In this document: one piece after another, positions 18,988 through 29,627 of the stretch | How positions within the stretch are numbered: the first letter of the stretch is position 1 | Layout: every line of letters starts with the position of its first letter | Source of the DNA: Bacteroidales bacterium | Lineage (GTDB): Bacteria > Bacteroidota > Bacteroidia > Bacteroidales > P3 | Length of the DNA stretch: 64,000 nt | Direction of reading: 5' to 3' | Assembly: GCA_024681475.1 (NCBI GenBank) | Contig: JAILAT010000047.1 | Location: 21,635-85,634 of the forward strand | The notes under the pieces: generated by a model | Told to the model about the DNA's origin: nothing | Databases searched by the model: none | The model's input: the letters and a program-made list of their open reading frames with translations, nothing else | Translations under genes and position numbers: made by a program

Positions 18988-19758
18988 ATGGATTTCACGA
19001 CCAACGATATAGACAAACTCAAAAGACTGTTCGGCTGCATTGACAACACATCGCTCGGCACCACCGACACGCCGCAGACTATCGCGGCGCTGTGCGACGC
19101 CTCGGTAGCCATGCAAGGTGGAGCGCAGGGCATACCCCATGTGGCGTCGGTGTGTGTCTACCCCCCATTCGTCGAGCAGGCCAAGCAACGGCTCTCGGGC
19201 ACCGGCATCCGAGTGGCCAGCGTGGCCGGTGCCTTCCCCTCGGGAAAACTGCCGCTGGAGTTGAAATACCACGAAATACGCTATGTTGTGGAGCATGGCG
19301 CCGACGAGGTGGATATGGTGATAGACCGTGGCCGCTTTTTGGCCGAAGGCCCCGATGCCGTCTACGACGAGGTGGTGCACTGCAGGCATGCCTGCGGCGC
19401 GGCGACACTCAAGGTGATACTGGAAACCTGCGATTTGCCCTCATCCGACGCCATCTATCAGGCTTCCATGGCGGCGCTGGAGGCCAGTGCCGATTTCATC
19501 AAGACCTCCACCGGCAAGGGGCTCCAGGGTGCCACGCCCGAAGCGGCCGAGGCTATGCTCCGCGCATTGTCCGATTTTCATAAAAAAAGCGTAAAAAAGG
19601 TTGGTTTCAAAGCCGCAGGAGGCATATCCACGGCCCATGACGCACTTTTTTATTACAATCTCTTCGAAAAGTATCTCCCAGGTGAACACATTAGTAATGA
19701 GGTTTTTAGAATAGGTGCCAGCCGCCTCACCAAGCGGATCTTCGAATTATTAACATAA
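18988..19758 (+). CDS. deoC: Deoxyribose-phosphate aldolase
   Basis: ADEVDMVIDRGRFL; LKVILETCDL; ADFIKTSTGKG; VGFKAAGGIST. Confidence 0.93.
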   Translation: MDFTTNDIDKLKRLFGCIDNTSLGTTDTPQTIAALCDASVAMQGGAQGIPHVASVCVYPPFVEQAKQRLSGTGIRVASVAGAFPSGKLPLELKYHEIRYVVEHGADEVDMVIDRGRFLAEGPDAVYDEVVHCRHACGAATLKVILETCDLPSSDAIYQASMAALEASADFIKTSTGKGLQGATPEAAEAMLRALSDFHKKSVKKVGFKAAGGISTAHDALFYYNLFEKYLPGEHISNEVFRIGASRLTKRIFELLT

Positions 19759-19860
19759 TTTTTTTTTACGCATATCACACTTTTTTTCTATTTTTGCAAT
19801 TTAATATAATTTAATATAATTCGGGTCAAGCCCTGCTGAATAATAAAACATCGTAATTTT

Positions 19861-21045
19861 ATGAAACCGCTCCAACAAAAACTAGCCAAATATCGTGAAC
19901 CTCAGATGGTCAAGGCCAAAGGTGTGTATCCCTATTTCCGCACCATATCGAGCGACCAGGACACAGAGGTGCTGATGAATGGCAAGAAGGTACTGATGCT
20001 CGGTTCCAACAGTTATCTGGGACTTACTAACCATCCAAAAATCAAAGAGGCCGCCAAGGCTGCCATCGACAAATATGGTACCGGCTGCGCCGGCTCGCCG
20101 TTTCTCAACGGCACTCTCGACCTGCACCAGCAGCTCGAGGCAGTGCTGGCCGATTTTTTGGGCAAGGACGGCGTCATGCTGTTCTCCGCAGGCTTCCAGG
20201 CCAACTCCGGTGTTATCCCCTGTATCACAGGACGCAACGATTATGTCATCTACGACGAACTGGACCACGCCTCCATCATCGAGGGACGTCGTCTCACCTT
20301 TGCTACTACGTTGAAATACAAACACAGCGATATGGCCGACCTGGAGCGTGTGCTGCAGAAGTGTCCTATCGATGCCGCCAAGCTGGTGGTCACCGACGGT
20401 GTATTCAGCATGGAAGGCGACGTGGCCAAACTGCCTGAGATGCAGGCGCTGTGCGACAAATATCAGGCCACCCTCATGGTCGACGAAGCCCATGGCCTCG
20501 GCGTCTTTGGCCGCGAAGGCCGCGGAGTGACCGACCATTTCGGCCTGCTCGACAAGACAGAACTCATCATGGGCACCTTCTCCAAGTCGCTGGCATCGGT
20601 GGGCGGTTTCATCGCCGCCGACAGCGACACCATCAACTGGATGCGCCACAACGTGCGTCCCTATATCTTCACGGCCAGTATCCTGCCGTCGGCTACCGCA
20701 TCGGTGCTCGCCGCCCTCGAGATTATGCGTTCCGAACCCGAACGCCAGGAGAATCTGTGGAAGGTGACGCGTTATGCCCTCAAGTCGTTCCGTGAGGCCG
20801 GCTTCGAGATCGGCAACACCGAGACGCCTATCATCCCGCTCTATGTGCGCGACAACGAGAAGACCTTCATTGTGACCCACATGCTCCTCGAAGAGGGCGT
20901 GTTCGTCAATCCCGTCATCGCTCCCGCGGTGCCACCCGAGGACACCCTCATCCGCCTGGCATGGATGGCAACACACACCATGGAGCAGGTGGACTTCGCC
21001 GTGGAGAAGACGGTAAAGTGCTTCAAGAAACTCAACTTATTGTAG
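19861..21045 (+). CDS. spt: Serine palmitoyltransferase (alpha-oxoamine synthase family)
   Basis: VKAKGVYPYFRTI...GSNSYLGLTNHP...GCAGSPFLNGTLDLHQQLE; PLP Lys region MGTFSKSLASVGGF. Confidence 0.85.
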   Translation: MKPLQQKLAKYREPQMVKAKGVYPYFRTISSDQDTEVLMNGKKVLMLGSNSYLGLTNHPKIKEAAKAAIDKYGTGCAGSPFLNGTLDLHQQLEAVLADFLGKDGVMLFSAGFQANSGVIPCITGRNDYVIYDELDHASIIEGRRLTFATTLKYKHSDMADLERVLQKCPIDAAKLVVTDGVFSMEGDVAKLPEMQALCDKYQATLMVDEAHGLGVFGREGRGVTDHFGLLDKTELIMGTFSKSLASVGGFIAADSDTINWMRHNVRPYIFTASILPSATASVLAALEIMRSEPERQENLWKVTRYALKSFREAGFEIGNTETPIIPLYVRDNEKTFIVTHMLLEEGVFVNPVIAPAVPPEDTLIRLAWMATHTMEQVDFAVEKTVKCFKKLNLL

Positions 21046-21102
21046 TAAAATGATAGCGGAGGAAGGTGCGAGCCTTACCTCCGCAAATAATAATATTTCC
21101 AC

Positions 21103-22224
21103 ATGAACACCATCGTAATCAAGCCTGTGCAAAGCCGGCGCGACCTCAACAAGTTCATTGCTTTTCCCAACAAGTTGTTCAAGAATGCCCCCACCTACGT
21201 TCCTCCCCTGAATTCCGACGAACGCAAGCTGCTGACCAAGAAGAATCCATCGCTGGAGCATGCCGACTGCCAGACTTTCTTGGCGTTGCGCGACGGCAAG
21301 GTGGTGGGCCGTGTGGCCGCCATCATCAACTACTCGGTCAACGAGCGCTGGGAGAAGAAGGCGGTGCGTTTCGGCTGGTTCGATTTCATCGATGATTTCG
21401 AGGTGTGCAAGGCGCTGTTCGACACCGTGGTGGAGTGGGGCAAAGCCAAAGGCATGACGGAGATAGAGGGTCCCTTCGGCTTCACCGATATGGACAAGGA
21501 GTGCTGGGTCATCGAGGGCTTCAACGAGCGCCAGAACATGAGCACACTCTACAATCCCGAATACTACATCGACTTCATCCAGAAGCTGGGCTGCACCATC
21601 AAATGCCGCTGGCAGCAGTACCGTATGCCGGCCAGCCAGCCCATCCCCGACAAGGTGGAAAGGCTCAACGGCCTTATCATGAAGAAATACGATCTCAAGC
21701 TGCTGCACTTCAAGTCGCGCAAAGAGATATACCCCTATGCTCACAAATTTTTCAACACGCTGAACGGCGCTTTCAAGGACCTCTACGACTTCGTACCCCT
21801 GACGGAGAAGGAGATAGATGTCTACATCAAGGAATATTTCCCCTTTGTGAACCTCGAATTTGCCAATTTTGTGGTCGACAAGGACGACAACCTGGTGGCC
21901 TTTGGCCTCAGCATTCCGAGCCTCACCGAGGCATACAAGAAAGCCAACGGACGCCTCTTCCCCTTCGGATGGTATCATCTGCTACGTGCTTTGAAACATT
22001 ACGACACTATCGACTTGCTGCTCAACGGTGTGCACCCCGACTGGCAGAAACGTGGCGTACACTCCATCTACTATGCCGAGATGAACCGCAACGCCATCAA
22101 GAACCATGTGACGTGGGCCTACACCAACCCGCAAATCATTGGCAACGAGGCAGAAAAGTTGTGGGGCACCACATACGATGTCACCCCGCTGATGACCCGT
22201 GCGGTATTCGGGAAAAGCATCTGA
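21103..22224 (+). CDS. GNAT-like N-acetyltransferase family protein
   Basis: TFLALRDGKVVGRVAAIINYSVNE...GFFGF-like GPFGFTDMDKECWVIEG; next to spt in the same direction. Confidence 0.6.
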   Translation: MNTIVIKPVQSRRDLNKFIAFPNKLFKNAPTYVPPLNSDERKLLTKKNPSLEHADCQTFLALRDGKVVGRVAAIINYSVNERWEKKAVRFGWFDFIDDFEVCKALFDTVVEWGKAKGMTEIEGPFGFTDMDKECWVIEGFNERQNMSTLYNPEYYIDFIQKLGCTIKCRWQQYRMPASQPIPDKVERLNGLIMKKYDLKLLHFKSRKEIYPYAHKFFNTLNGAFKDLYDFVPLTEKEIDVYIKEYFPFVNLEFANFVVDKDDNLVAFGLSIPSLTEAYKKANGRLFPFGWYHLLRALKHYDTIDLLLNGVHPDWQKRGVHSIYYAEMNRNAIKNHVTWAYTNPQIIGNEAEKLWGTTYDVTPLMTRAVFGKSI

Positions 22225-22312
22225 GGCCTTCACCCTGCGAGTTTGTCATGACCCTTTGTACAATAAATATGGCGCTCTGGCGTTATTGTTAGAAATATAA
22301 AACCACTTAACT

Positions 22313-24421
22313 ATGGGTACACGAAAGAAAAAAAAGCTTGTCATTGTCTTGATTGCCGTGGTGTTGGTAGCAGCCATTGGCACCGGTCTGTGGTTTTGGC
22401 TACGGCCTAATAAAGTCAGCACCGAAGACTATCAGCCAATAGAAGAGTTCAAGGAAGCCTACGAGGCGTTGGAGACCAAGCAGAAGGCTCCCGACTACGA
22501 CTTGGAGAAGACCATTCGTGTCATCAATAGTATGGAAGTGGCTCAGAGTCAGTCCAAAGACTTCGACCAGTTTCTTGAATATCTGGCTCGTCAGGACTAT
22601 GAGGGCGTAGCCCCCGAAGTCCTTGAGGCCAAGAAGAAGATGATGCCTGTGCTGCAGGAGATCTATCTGCTGCAGAAAGAGCACGACGAGCTGAACTTCT
22701 GGACGCCGCTGGTGCAGCAGCTGTGTACCGACCCGGCAGCCAGCAACATGGTCCGCGACGCCTTCACAGGTCAGGGCATCGGCGCCATGCTGCAGTTCAA
22801 CGTTGTGGCCAACCAGATTTTCGAGCAGTACAAGAAAGAGCAGGAGCTCAAGGGTGAGCTGAAGCGAAAGATACAGGAAATCCGCAAGGACTATCTGGCC
22901 TATGTCGAGGAATTCACCCCTGTCTATGTGAAATATATGACAGAATGGGACAAGCTCTGCATCGACAAGGACAAAGCCTATATCGACCTCTACACCAACC
23001 AGCCCGACGCAGTGGTGAAGGACTGCGAGAAGATTCTGGCCAACTATCCCACCAACCGCGAAGCCCTGCTGCTCAGAGCTTTGGGCCTCATCCTCTCCAG
23101 CAAGCAGCACGACAGCCAGGAGATGTTCAACTTTGCGGGTATCTCCGACACCAACATCCTCACCCAGCGCGACATCATGCTCACCGAAGCACAGCAGACC
23201 CTCAACTATTATATGGATCTCTACCCTGCGCAATCGGCACCGGCGCTGGTGGTACAGGGCTTGTTGCTCGACTATCAGGGCGACCACCAGCAGGCCTTCT
23301 CACACTACGAGCAGGCTGCCGTGGAGTACCCTCGCCAGTCGGAGCAGCTCACCGACCTTCTCAATTGCTATCGCTCCCGTACCTACCTCAACAACAGTCG
23401 TGAAGGCCTCTACCTGCTGACGCTCTACAAGTCCACCATGGAAGGCTTCGGCTTCTTCAGCCCCAACCTCATCAAGGCGGCCTACTACGACCAGGTGGGC
23501 GACTACGACAACTGCAGCAAGGAGATATACAACCACTTCTTCCGCCGCAGCAACCAGACCTCCTACGACTGCCTGCTGGCCGACATGCGCCTCTGCGAGG
23601 AGACTCTGCCCATCAGCTTCAACCGTCTGCTGCCCGAGCGCTGCTACATCGATGTCACCTTCGGCAAACAGGACAAGCTGCTGGGCCTGTCGTCCGACGA
23701 CCAGCAAATCAAGGTCACCGTCGAGAACCGTTCCGACCACGATTTGGAGAACCTGCGCGTGTTCCTTTGCATCCATTTCACCGATATGTATGCCGATGAC
23801 TACCATGTCGTCAAGCTGCCCACCTTCAACCGCATCACTGTGCGCTCCAAGGCTGATGTCAGCAACATTGATCTGAACTATATGGACAAGAACTTCGACC
23901 ATATTTCCAGTGTCCGCGCCATTGCGATGACCGACAATAGCATCTGCTGGATCGACAACGTCTACAACTCCACCGACAATATCGACTACAACCCGGCACA
24001 CCAGATCGATTTTGCACAGCTCTCAAAGGCTTTGGACAGCAACGCCATGCGCTCGCGCGACGCCTATCTCTCCGCCATCAAGAAGAGCGACGAGACATTC
24101 CGTCAGTCCATTTTGCACAACACCCGTGTCACCTCGTCGAAGGACAGCGGCTTGCTGAAAAAGACACGCAACTATATCTCCATCGAGCTGCCCCGCGAAC
24201 TCATACTCCTGAATCCCACTTTCAACTGGCAACAACAACTTTCGCCCACCGAGAACTACCTGAAAGGCAGCTATATCCACCTCTCGTTTGACACCGAGAT
24301 ACCCGAAGGCCACCGCCAAAAGCTTTACATCGCCACGCCCTATCTCAACTATGCCGTCACTATCCAGAACGCTGGTGGCCGATTGGCAGTGGTCGAGGTC
24401 AAGAATATGGCTGCAAAGTAA
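22313..24421 (+). CDS. Membrane-anchored large protein of unknown function
   Basis: 702 aa; N-terminal TM segment KKKLVIVLIAVVLVAAIGTGLWFWL, helical TPR-like middle. Confidence 0.75.
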   Translation: MGTRKKKKLVIVLIAVVLVAAIGTGLWFWLRPNKVSTEDYQPIEEFKEAYEALETKQKAPDYDLEKTIRVINSMEVAQSQSKDFDQFLEYLARQDYEGVAPEVLEAKKKMMPVLQEIYLLQKEHDELNFWTPLVQQLCTDPAASNMVRDAFTGQGIGAMLQFNVVANQIFEQYKKEQELKGELKRKIQEIRKDYLAYVEEFTPVYVKYMTEWDKLCIDKDKAYIDLYTNQPDAVVKDCEKILANYPTNREALLLRALGLILSSKQHDSQEMFNFAGISDTNILTQRDIMLTEAQQTLNYYMDLYPAQSAPALVVQGLLLDYQGDHQQAFSHYEQAAVEYPRQSEQLTDLLNCYRSRTYLNNSREGLYLLTLYKSTMEGFGFFSPNLIKAAYYDQVGDYDNCSKEIYNHFFRRSNQTSYDCLLADMRLCEETLPISFNRLLPERCYIDVTFGKQDKLLGLSSDDQQIKVTVENRSDHDLENLRVFLCIHFTDMYADDYHVVKLPTFNRITVRSKADVSNIDLNYMDKNFDHISSVRAIAMTDNSICWIDNVYNSTDNIDYNPAHQIDFAQLSKALDSNAMRSRDAYLSAIKKSDETFRQSILHNTRVTSSKDSGLLKKTRNYISIELPRELILLNPTFNWQQQLSPTENYLKGSYIHLSFDTEIPEGHRQKLYIATPYLNYAVTIQNAGGRLAVVEVKNMAAK

Positions 24422-24508
24422 ATGAAGAACACTACGTACAACTATCATTCATAGGTATGCGTAGTGATTTTGCAGAAAAGCAACAAATGCAATAATAAAT
24501 AACGGGCA

Positions 24509-24955
24509 ATGAAAAGAATCAAGAAAACAGGGTTAGCCCTGGTGGGAATTGCTATCCTGATGATGGCTTTCCAATGTGGCAAAGACTATACTAATCCTTT
24601 TAACATCTTCAATATCCATCATTCTGCTTGTCTGTCTTATACTGATGCCGATGCCAAAGGATATGAATCCCCCGACAGTGTCAGTGTGGAGTATCAGAAC
24701 GGAACGGTTCATGTCACCCACCATAACCTACTGGTTAACTGTGGCACGGCCGAAATGGAGGGCGGCATCATGGTCACATGCATCCGCGAGGGTATGACCA
24801 TTCATATCTACGAAGAGGAAACTGGAAACAACCCGGCCGATTGTATGTGCGAAGTGGACAACGAGTTTGACTTCTACTGCCTGGAGCGTGGTACCTTCAC
24901 ATTCGTGTTCCACAACTGGTATCCCGAAGCACAATCGTTCACTTTTACATTCTAA
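24509..24955 (+). CDS. Small Cys-containing predicted lipoprotein
   Basis: MKRIKKTGLALVGIAILMMAFQCGKD lipobox-like N-terminus; 148 aa. Confidence 0.65.
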   Translation: MKRIKKTGLALVGIAILMMAFQCGKDYTNPFNIFNIHHSACLSYTDADAKGYESPDSVSVEYQNGTVHVTHHNLLVNCGTAEMEGGIMVTCIREGMTIHIYEEETGNNPADCMCEVDNEFDFYCLERGTFTFVFHNWYPEAQSFTFTF

Positions 24956-24977
24956 TAAAGCTTAGTAGCTCCAACAA

Positions 24978-25021
24978 CAACAACGGATGTTATCCTTTGG
25001 ATAGCATCCGTTGTTGTTTTA
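24978..25021. terminator. Intrinsic terminator-like hairpin
   Basis: caacaacggatgttatcc-ttt-ggatagcatccgttgttgtttt. Confidence 0.8.
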
Positions 25022-25159
25022 GAGCATCAAATCAATCTGTCCTGTTGTTTTTTATCTTATTTGTTTGGATTCAATTAGTTGCTTTTGTTTGAGAATGTGC
25101 GTAAAGCGATTCAAAAAGGGTAGAGATGGGAATGTCAATATCTTCTGTCGCCCCGTTTC

Positions 25160-25966
25160 TTACACCTTGTAATAGCTCCGCAGCGTGGAGACGAACCAGT
25201 TGCCGGGGATCAGCTTTTTCAGCAGCACCGAGAGGCGTTGTTCGAAGTTGGCGACCACATAGCGCAGATGGGGATGGCTCGACTCGATGATCTTTACCAC
25301 CTTTTTGGCCAGAAAATCGGGCTTCAGGCCGCCGTTCTCCTCTTTCTCGATGAGTGACAGCGAGCGGGCAAAACTAGCGCCGTAGGCGTCGCTTTTTGCC
25401 GTCGCCTCGGAGTTGCGTCGGCTGGCGGTGAAGCCGGTGGCAAAATCGCCAGGCTCGACCATCGATACCTTGATGCCGAAGCCGCGCACCTCGGCGGCCA
25501 GCGCCTCGGTGAAGCCTTCGATGGCAAATTTCGACGCCGAATAGAAGCCTTGGTATGGCAGACCCATGACGCCGCCGATGGAGCTGATGTTGACGATGCG
25601 TCCGCCGCCCTGGGCACGCAGGGTGGGCAGCACCTCCTGACAGACGTTGACACAGCCACGGAAGTTGGTATCCATCTGGATGTCAATCTCTTCGTCGGTA
25701 GCCAGCTCCAAGGAGCCGCCGATGCCCATGCCGGCATTGTTGACAACCACGTCGATGCGTCCCTGCTCGGCCAGCAGCTGCGCCACGGCGGCCTTGACCG
25801 ACGCCCGTTGACGGACGTCCATGACAAGATAATGTATTCCGTTGTCGTTCTGTCCGATAGCTTTGCGGCTGGTGCCGTAGACGATGTAGCCCTTGGCGGC
25901 AAGACGGCGGGCGATGGCTTGGCCAAATCCCGACGAGGCTCCAGTGATAAGTACGACTTTCTTCAT
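25160..25966 (-). CDS. Short-chain dehydrogenase/reductase
   Basis: MKKVVLITGASSGFGQAIARRL; VVNNAGMGIGG; YSASKFAIEGF. The listed 606-aa ORF is a 5' over-extension. Confidence 0.93.
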   Translation of the reverse strand: MKKVVLITGASSGFGQAIARRLAAKGYIVYGTSRKAIGQNDNGIHYLVMDVRQRASVKAAVAQLLAEQGRIDVVVNNAGMGIGGSLELATDEEIDIQMDTNFRGCVNVCQEVLPTLRAQGGGRIVNISSIGGVMGLPYQGFYSASKFAIEGFTEALAAEVRGFGIKVSMVEPGDFATGFTASRRNSEATAKSDAYGASFARSLSLIEKEENGGLKPDFLAKKVVKIIESSHPHLRYVVANFEQRLSVLLKKLIPGNWFVSTLRSYYKV

Positions 25967-26176
25967 GATTATTAGTCTGTTGGCTGTGTGATAATGCTTT
26001 TTTGATTTTGCAAAGATAGCATTTTTTCCGCATTTGTGCGCTTTTCTTTTTTTCGCGGCACTCCCCCACCCCATTTCTTCGTCGGCATAGTTGCCTAGTT
26101 CACAATTATTAAGAAAAATAATCTGCCAGATATATTTATTTATTGTATCTTTGTAAATTATTTCAACGACCCCGTT

Positions 26177-29100
26177 GTGATGCCAACTGAAAGTAACATA
26201 GTTGATAAACTGGACCGTTTCATACGGAAATACTACAAGAATCGCCTGCTGAAGGGCGCCTTGCTCGCCGTCGCGTTGCTGGTGGGGCTCTATCTGGTGA
26301 TGGTGCTGTTGGAGCATTTCGGTTGGTTTGGCACGGGGGTGCGCACGCTGCTGTTCTGGGGCTTCATCGCCGCCACCGTTGCGGTGTTGGCCTACTATGT
26401 GGTCACCCCTTTGTTGAAAATGAGGGGCTTGGGCCGACGTATCTCCTACGACGAGGCGGCGCGCATCATCGGTGAGCATTTCCCCGAGGTGAAGGATAAG
26501 CTGCTGAATCTCTTGCAGCTGCAGAGCTCGCAAGCGGGTGGCGCCACACCCGACGGCGCCAGCGCCGAGCTGCTGCGCGCCAGCATCGACCAGAAGACCG
26601 CCAGCCTCTCGCCGGTGCCGTTCCAGAAAGCCATCGATTTGTCGAAGAACCGCCGCTATGTGAAATATGCCGCCATCCCGCTGGTGCTGCTGGTGGCAGG
26701 ATTGCTGATAGCGCCGTCGCTCATCACCGACCCGTCGCAGCGTCTGCTGAACCACAACACCCAGTATGAGCGTCCTGCGCCGTTCACTTTTGTGCTGGAG
26801 AACAGCGACTTGACGGCTACGCAGCAGGACGACTACACGGTGCGTGTGGCGCTCGAAGGCGACGCCATCCCTAAGGATGTGTCGATTGTCGTCGAAGGCA
26901 CCACCCTGCGGATGCAGCAGGTCGACAAGCTGCACTACAGCTACACTTTCAAGAATATACAGCGCTCGCAGCGTTTCCATTTCTCCGCTGTGGGCGTCAA
27001 CTCAGCAGAGTACGAGGTGGAGGTCAACCCCAAGCCCGCCGTGGTGGCGTTCCAAGCCACGGTGACCTATCCCGCCTACATAGGCCGCGACGCCGAAACC
27101 TTCAGCAACAACGGCGACCTGGTGGTGCCCAAAGGCTCGCGTATTGCCTGGAGTTTCCAGACCAAGGATGCCGACTCGCTGGCCTTTCTGGTGGGCGACA
27201 GCAACGCATGGCGCGCCATGGCAATGCAGCCCAACGCCAACGGCCGCACCACCCATACGCTCCGCGCCAACACGTCGTTCCAGTATGCCTTCTGCGTCAG
27301 CAACCGCTACGTGGACTCCGACACCATAGGCTATGCCGTCTCGGTCATCGAGGATGCCTATCCGATGATAGTGGTGATGTCCATGACCGACAGCACCGCG
27401 CCCGACAGGCTCTTCTTCCGTGGCAATATCAAGGACGACTACGGCTTCGCCAAGCTGGAGTTCGTCATCGAGCGCACCAATGTCCGCGACACGTCGCAAC
27501 ATTCGCGCGAGCTGCGCCAGATAGCCATCACCGGCGAGGCATCGCAGGAATTCTACTATTCGCTTGATTTCTCGACGCTGGAGCAGGAGCCCGGTGACGA
27601 ATTCAAATACTGGTTCCGCGTGTGGGACAACGACGGCGTGAACGGCAGCAAGATGACGGAATCGAACAGTTTCGCCACCCATGTGCCCACCGAAGAGGAG
27701 ATTGACGACATCATCCAAAGCCGCTCCGACGACATACGCCAGCAGGGCGAACTGTCGATGAACGAGCTGCGCAAGCTGCAGGAGGAAATCAACGACCTGA
27801 TGCGCAAGCTGGTGGACAAGAAAGAACTCACCTGGCAGGACAAAAAGCAGCTGGAGGAGCTGCAGAAGAAGCAGCAGGAGGTGAAGGAGATGCTGCAGCA
27901 GATGCGCAACCAGATGCAGGAAAACAACCGCATGGAGGAGAAATACCGCGAGCAGAGCGAGCAAATAATCGAGAAACAGAAGGAACTCGACAAACTCTTC
28001 GACCAGGTGATGAGCGATGAGATCAAGGAGATGATGAAGGAGATGGAGAAGCTGATGAACGAGATGGACAAGAAAAAGGTACAGGAGGAGCTGGAGAACC
28101 TGAAAATGAAGAATGAAGACCTCGAAAAACAGCTGGATCAGAACATCGAGCTGATGAAGCGTCTGGAGCTGGAGAAGAAGGTGGAACAGGCTGTCAACAA
28201 GGCTGAAGAGCTGGGCAAAAAACAGGCTGAGCTGTCCGAGAAAAGCGAGCAGAAAGGCGCCGACAAGGAGCAGCTGATGAAGGAACAGCAGAAGCTCTCC
28301 GAGCAGTTTCAGGAGCTGAAAAAGGATATCGACCAGATACAGAAAGACTACAAAAACTTGTCGGACCCGCAGGATTTCAAAGTCAGCGAGGAACTCCAGA
28401 AAAGCATCGAGCAGAATCAGCAGAACGCCCAGAACCAGCTGAACAAAGGCAAGCAGAAAGACGCCTCCAAGTCGCAGAAAGAGGCCGCAGAGAAGCTGGA
28501 ACAGCTCTCCGAGCAGCTGGCCCAAGAGCAGATGGACATGGAACAGGAGGAACTCTCTGAGGATGCTGAGGAGGTGCGCCGATTGCTGAAAAACCTTGTG
28601 CAGCTCTCCATCGACCAGGAGTCGCTCATCGGCACGCTGAATACAGTCAGCATCAACGACCCCAAATACCAGCAGATTATCGTCGACCAGAACAAGATCA
28701 AGTCCGATTTCCGCAACGTCGAGGACTCGCTGCGCGCCCTGGCACGTCGCCAAATCAAGGTGGCCGCCATGGTCAACAAGGAGCTTGGGGAGGTGAACAG
28801 CAACATGAGCAAGTCGCTCTCCGGCCTGCTGGAATTCAACCAGTCGTTCTATGCCAACTACAGGAACACACAGTCGGCACGCTCGATGCAATACACCATG
28901 ACCTCGCTGAACAATCTGGCCCTGGTGCTGGCCGAGTCGCTCGACCAGATGCAGAACCAGATGCGTCAGAACCAGCAGCAGAAGAAGAGCGGCAGCTGCA
29001 AGCGGACAGGCAAAAAGAGCGGCAGTTGCAGCAATCCCGGCAAAGGCAAGCCGTCGCCCAAATCGATGCGGCAGATGCAGGAGGAGCTCAACAAGCAGAT

Positions 29101-29605
29101 GAAACAACTCAAGGAGGAGCTCGACAAGAAGGGTAACAAGCCAGGCTCACGCACGAAGATTGGCGACCACAACACGATGAGTTCCGAGTTTGCCCGCATG
29201 GCGGCACAGCAGGAGCAGATTCGCCGCATGATGCAGGAATATGGTCAGGAATTGAAGCAGCAGAACGCCGGAAACAGCAAGCTGGCCAAGGAGATAGACG
29301 AGATGATGAAGCAGATGGAACAGACCGAGACAGACCTCGTCAACAAGACCATCACCAAGCAGACCATCAACCGTCAGCAACAGATACTCACCCGTCTCCT
29401 GCAACACGAGAAAGCGGAGATGCAGCGTGAGAAGGAGGAACGTCGCGAAAGCCGGGAGGCGCAAGAGCAATACCAGCCTTCACAGGGCGATCTGGAAAAA
29501 TATCAGCGTCTGCAGGAGCAGAACATCGAACTTTTCCACACCACGCCTCCCAACATGAATAATTTCTACAAAAACAAGGTGAACGGCTATTTCTTCAAGT
29601 TCTAG
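26177..29605 (+). CDS. DUF4175 family membrane/coiled-coil protein
   Basis: 1142 aa; two N-terminal TM helices; long Q/E/K-rich coiled coil. Confidence 0.8.
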   Translation: MMPTESNIVDKLDRFIRKYYKNRLLKGALLAVALLVGLYLVMVLLEHFGWFGTGVRTLLFWGFIAATVAVLAYYVVTPLLKMRGLGRRISYDEAARIIGEHFPEVKDKLLNLLQLQSSQAGGATPDGASAELLRASIDQKTASLSPVPFQKAIDLSKNRRYVKYAAIPLVLLVAGLLIAPSLITDPSQRLLNHNTQYERPAPFTFVLENSDLTATQQDDYTVRVALEGDAIPKDVSIVVEGTTLRMQQVDKLHYSYTFKNIQRSQRFHFSAVGVNSAEYEVEVNPKPAVVAFQATVTYPAYIGRDAETFSNNGDLVVPKGSRIAWSFQTKDADSLAFLVGDSNAWRAMAMQPNANGRTTHTLRANTSFQYAFCVSNRYVDSDTIGYAVSVIEDAYPMIVVMSMTDSTAPDRLFFRGNIKDDYGFAKLEFVIERTNVRDTSQHSRELRQIAITGEASQEFYYSLDFSTLEQEPGDEFKYWFRVWDNDGVNGSKMTESNSFATHVPTEEEIDDIIQSRSDDIRQQGELSMNELRKLQEEINDLMRKLVDKKELTWQDKKQLEELQKKQQEVKEMLQQMRNQMQENNRMEEKYREQSEQIIEKQKELDKLFDQVMSDEIKEMMKEMEKLMNEMDKKKVQEELENLKMKNEDLEKQLDQNIELMKRLELEKKVEQAVNKAEELGKKQAELSEKSEQKGADKEQLMKEQQKLSEQFQELKKDIDQIQKDYKNLSDPQDFKVSEELQKSIEQNQQNAQNQLNKGKQKDASKSQKEAAEKLEQLSEQLAQEQMDMEQEELSEDAEEVRRLLKNLVQLSIDQESLIGTLNTVSINDPKYQQIIVDQNKIKSDFRNVEDSLRALARRQIKVAAMVNKELGEVNSNMSKSLSGLLEFNQSFYANYRNTQSARSMQYTMTSLNNLALVLAESLDQMQNQMRQNQQQKKSGSCKRTGKKSGSCSNPGKGKPSPKSMRQMQEELNKQMKQLKEELDKKGNKPGSRTKIGDHNTMSSEFARMAAQQEQIRRMMQEYGQELKQQNAGNSKLAKEIDEMMKQMEQTETDLVNKTITKQTINRQQQILTRLLQHEKAEMQREKEERRESREAQEQYQPSQGDLEKYQRLQEQNIELFHTTPPNMNNFYKNKVNGYFFKF

Positions 29606-29627
29606 CCCCTACCCTACCTGATGAATG

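Noticed and set aside
25967-26980. 5' extension of the SDR ORF to 606 aa
   Set aside because: Extension overlaps the divergent DUF4175 gene and the SDR starts cleanly at MKKVVLITGASSG (25966).
27002-29107. 701-aa minus-strand Leu/His-rich ORF
   Set aside because: Shadow of the DUF4175 coiled-coil gene (CTG/CAG codons read backwards).
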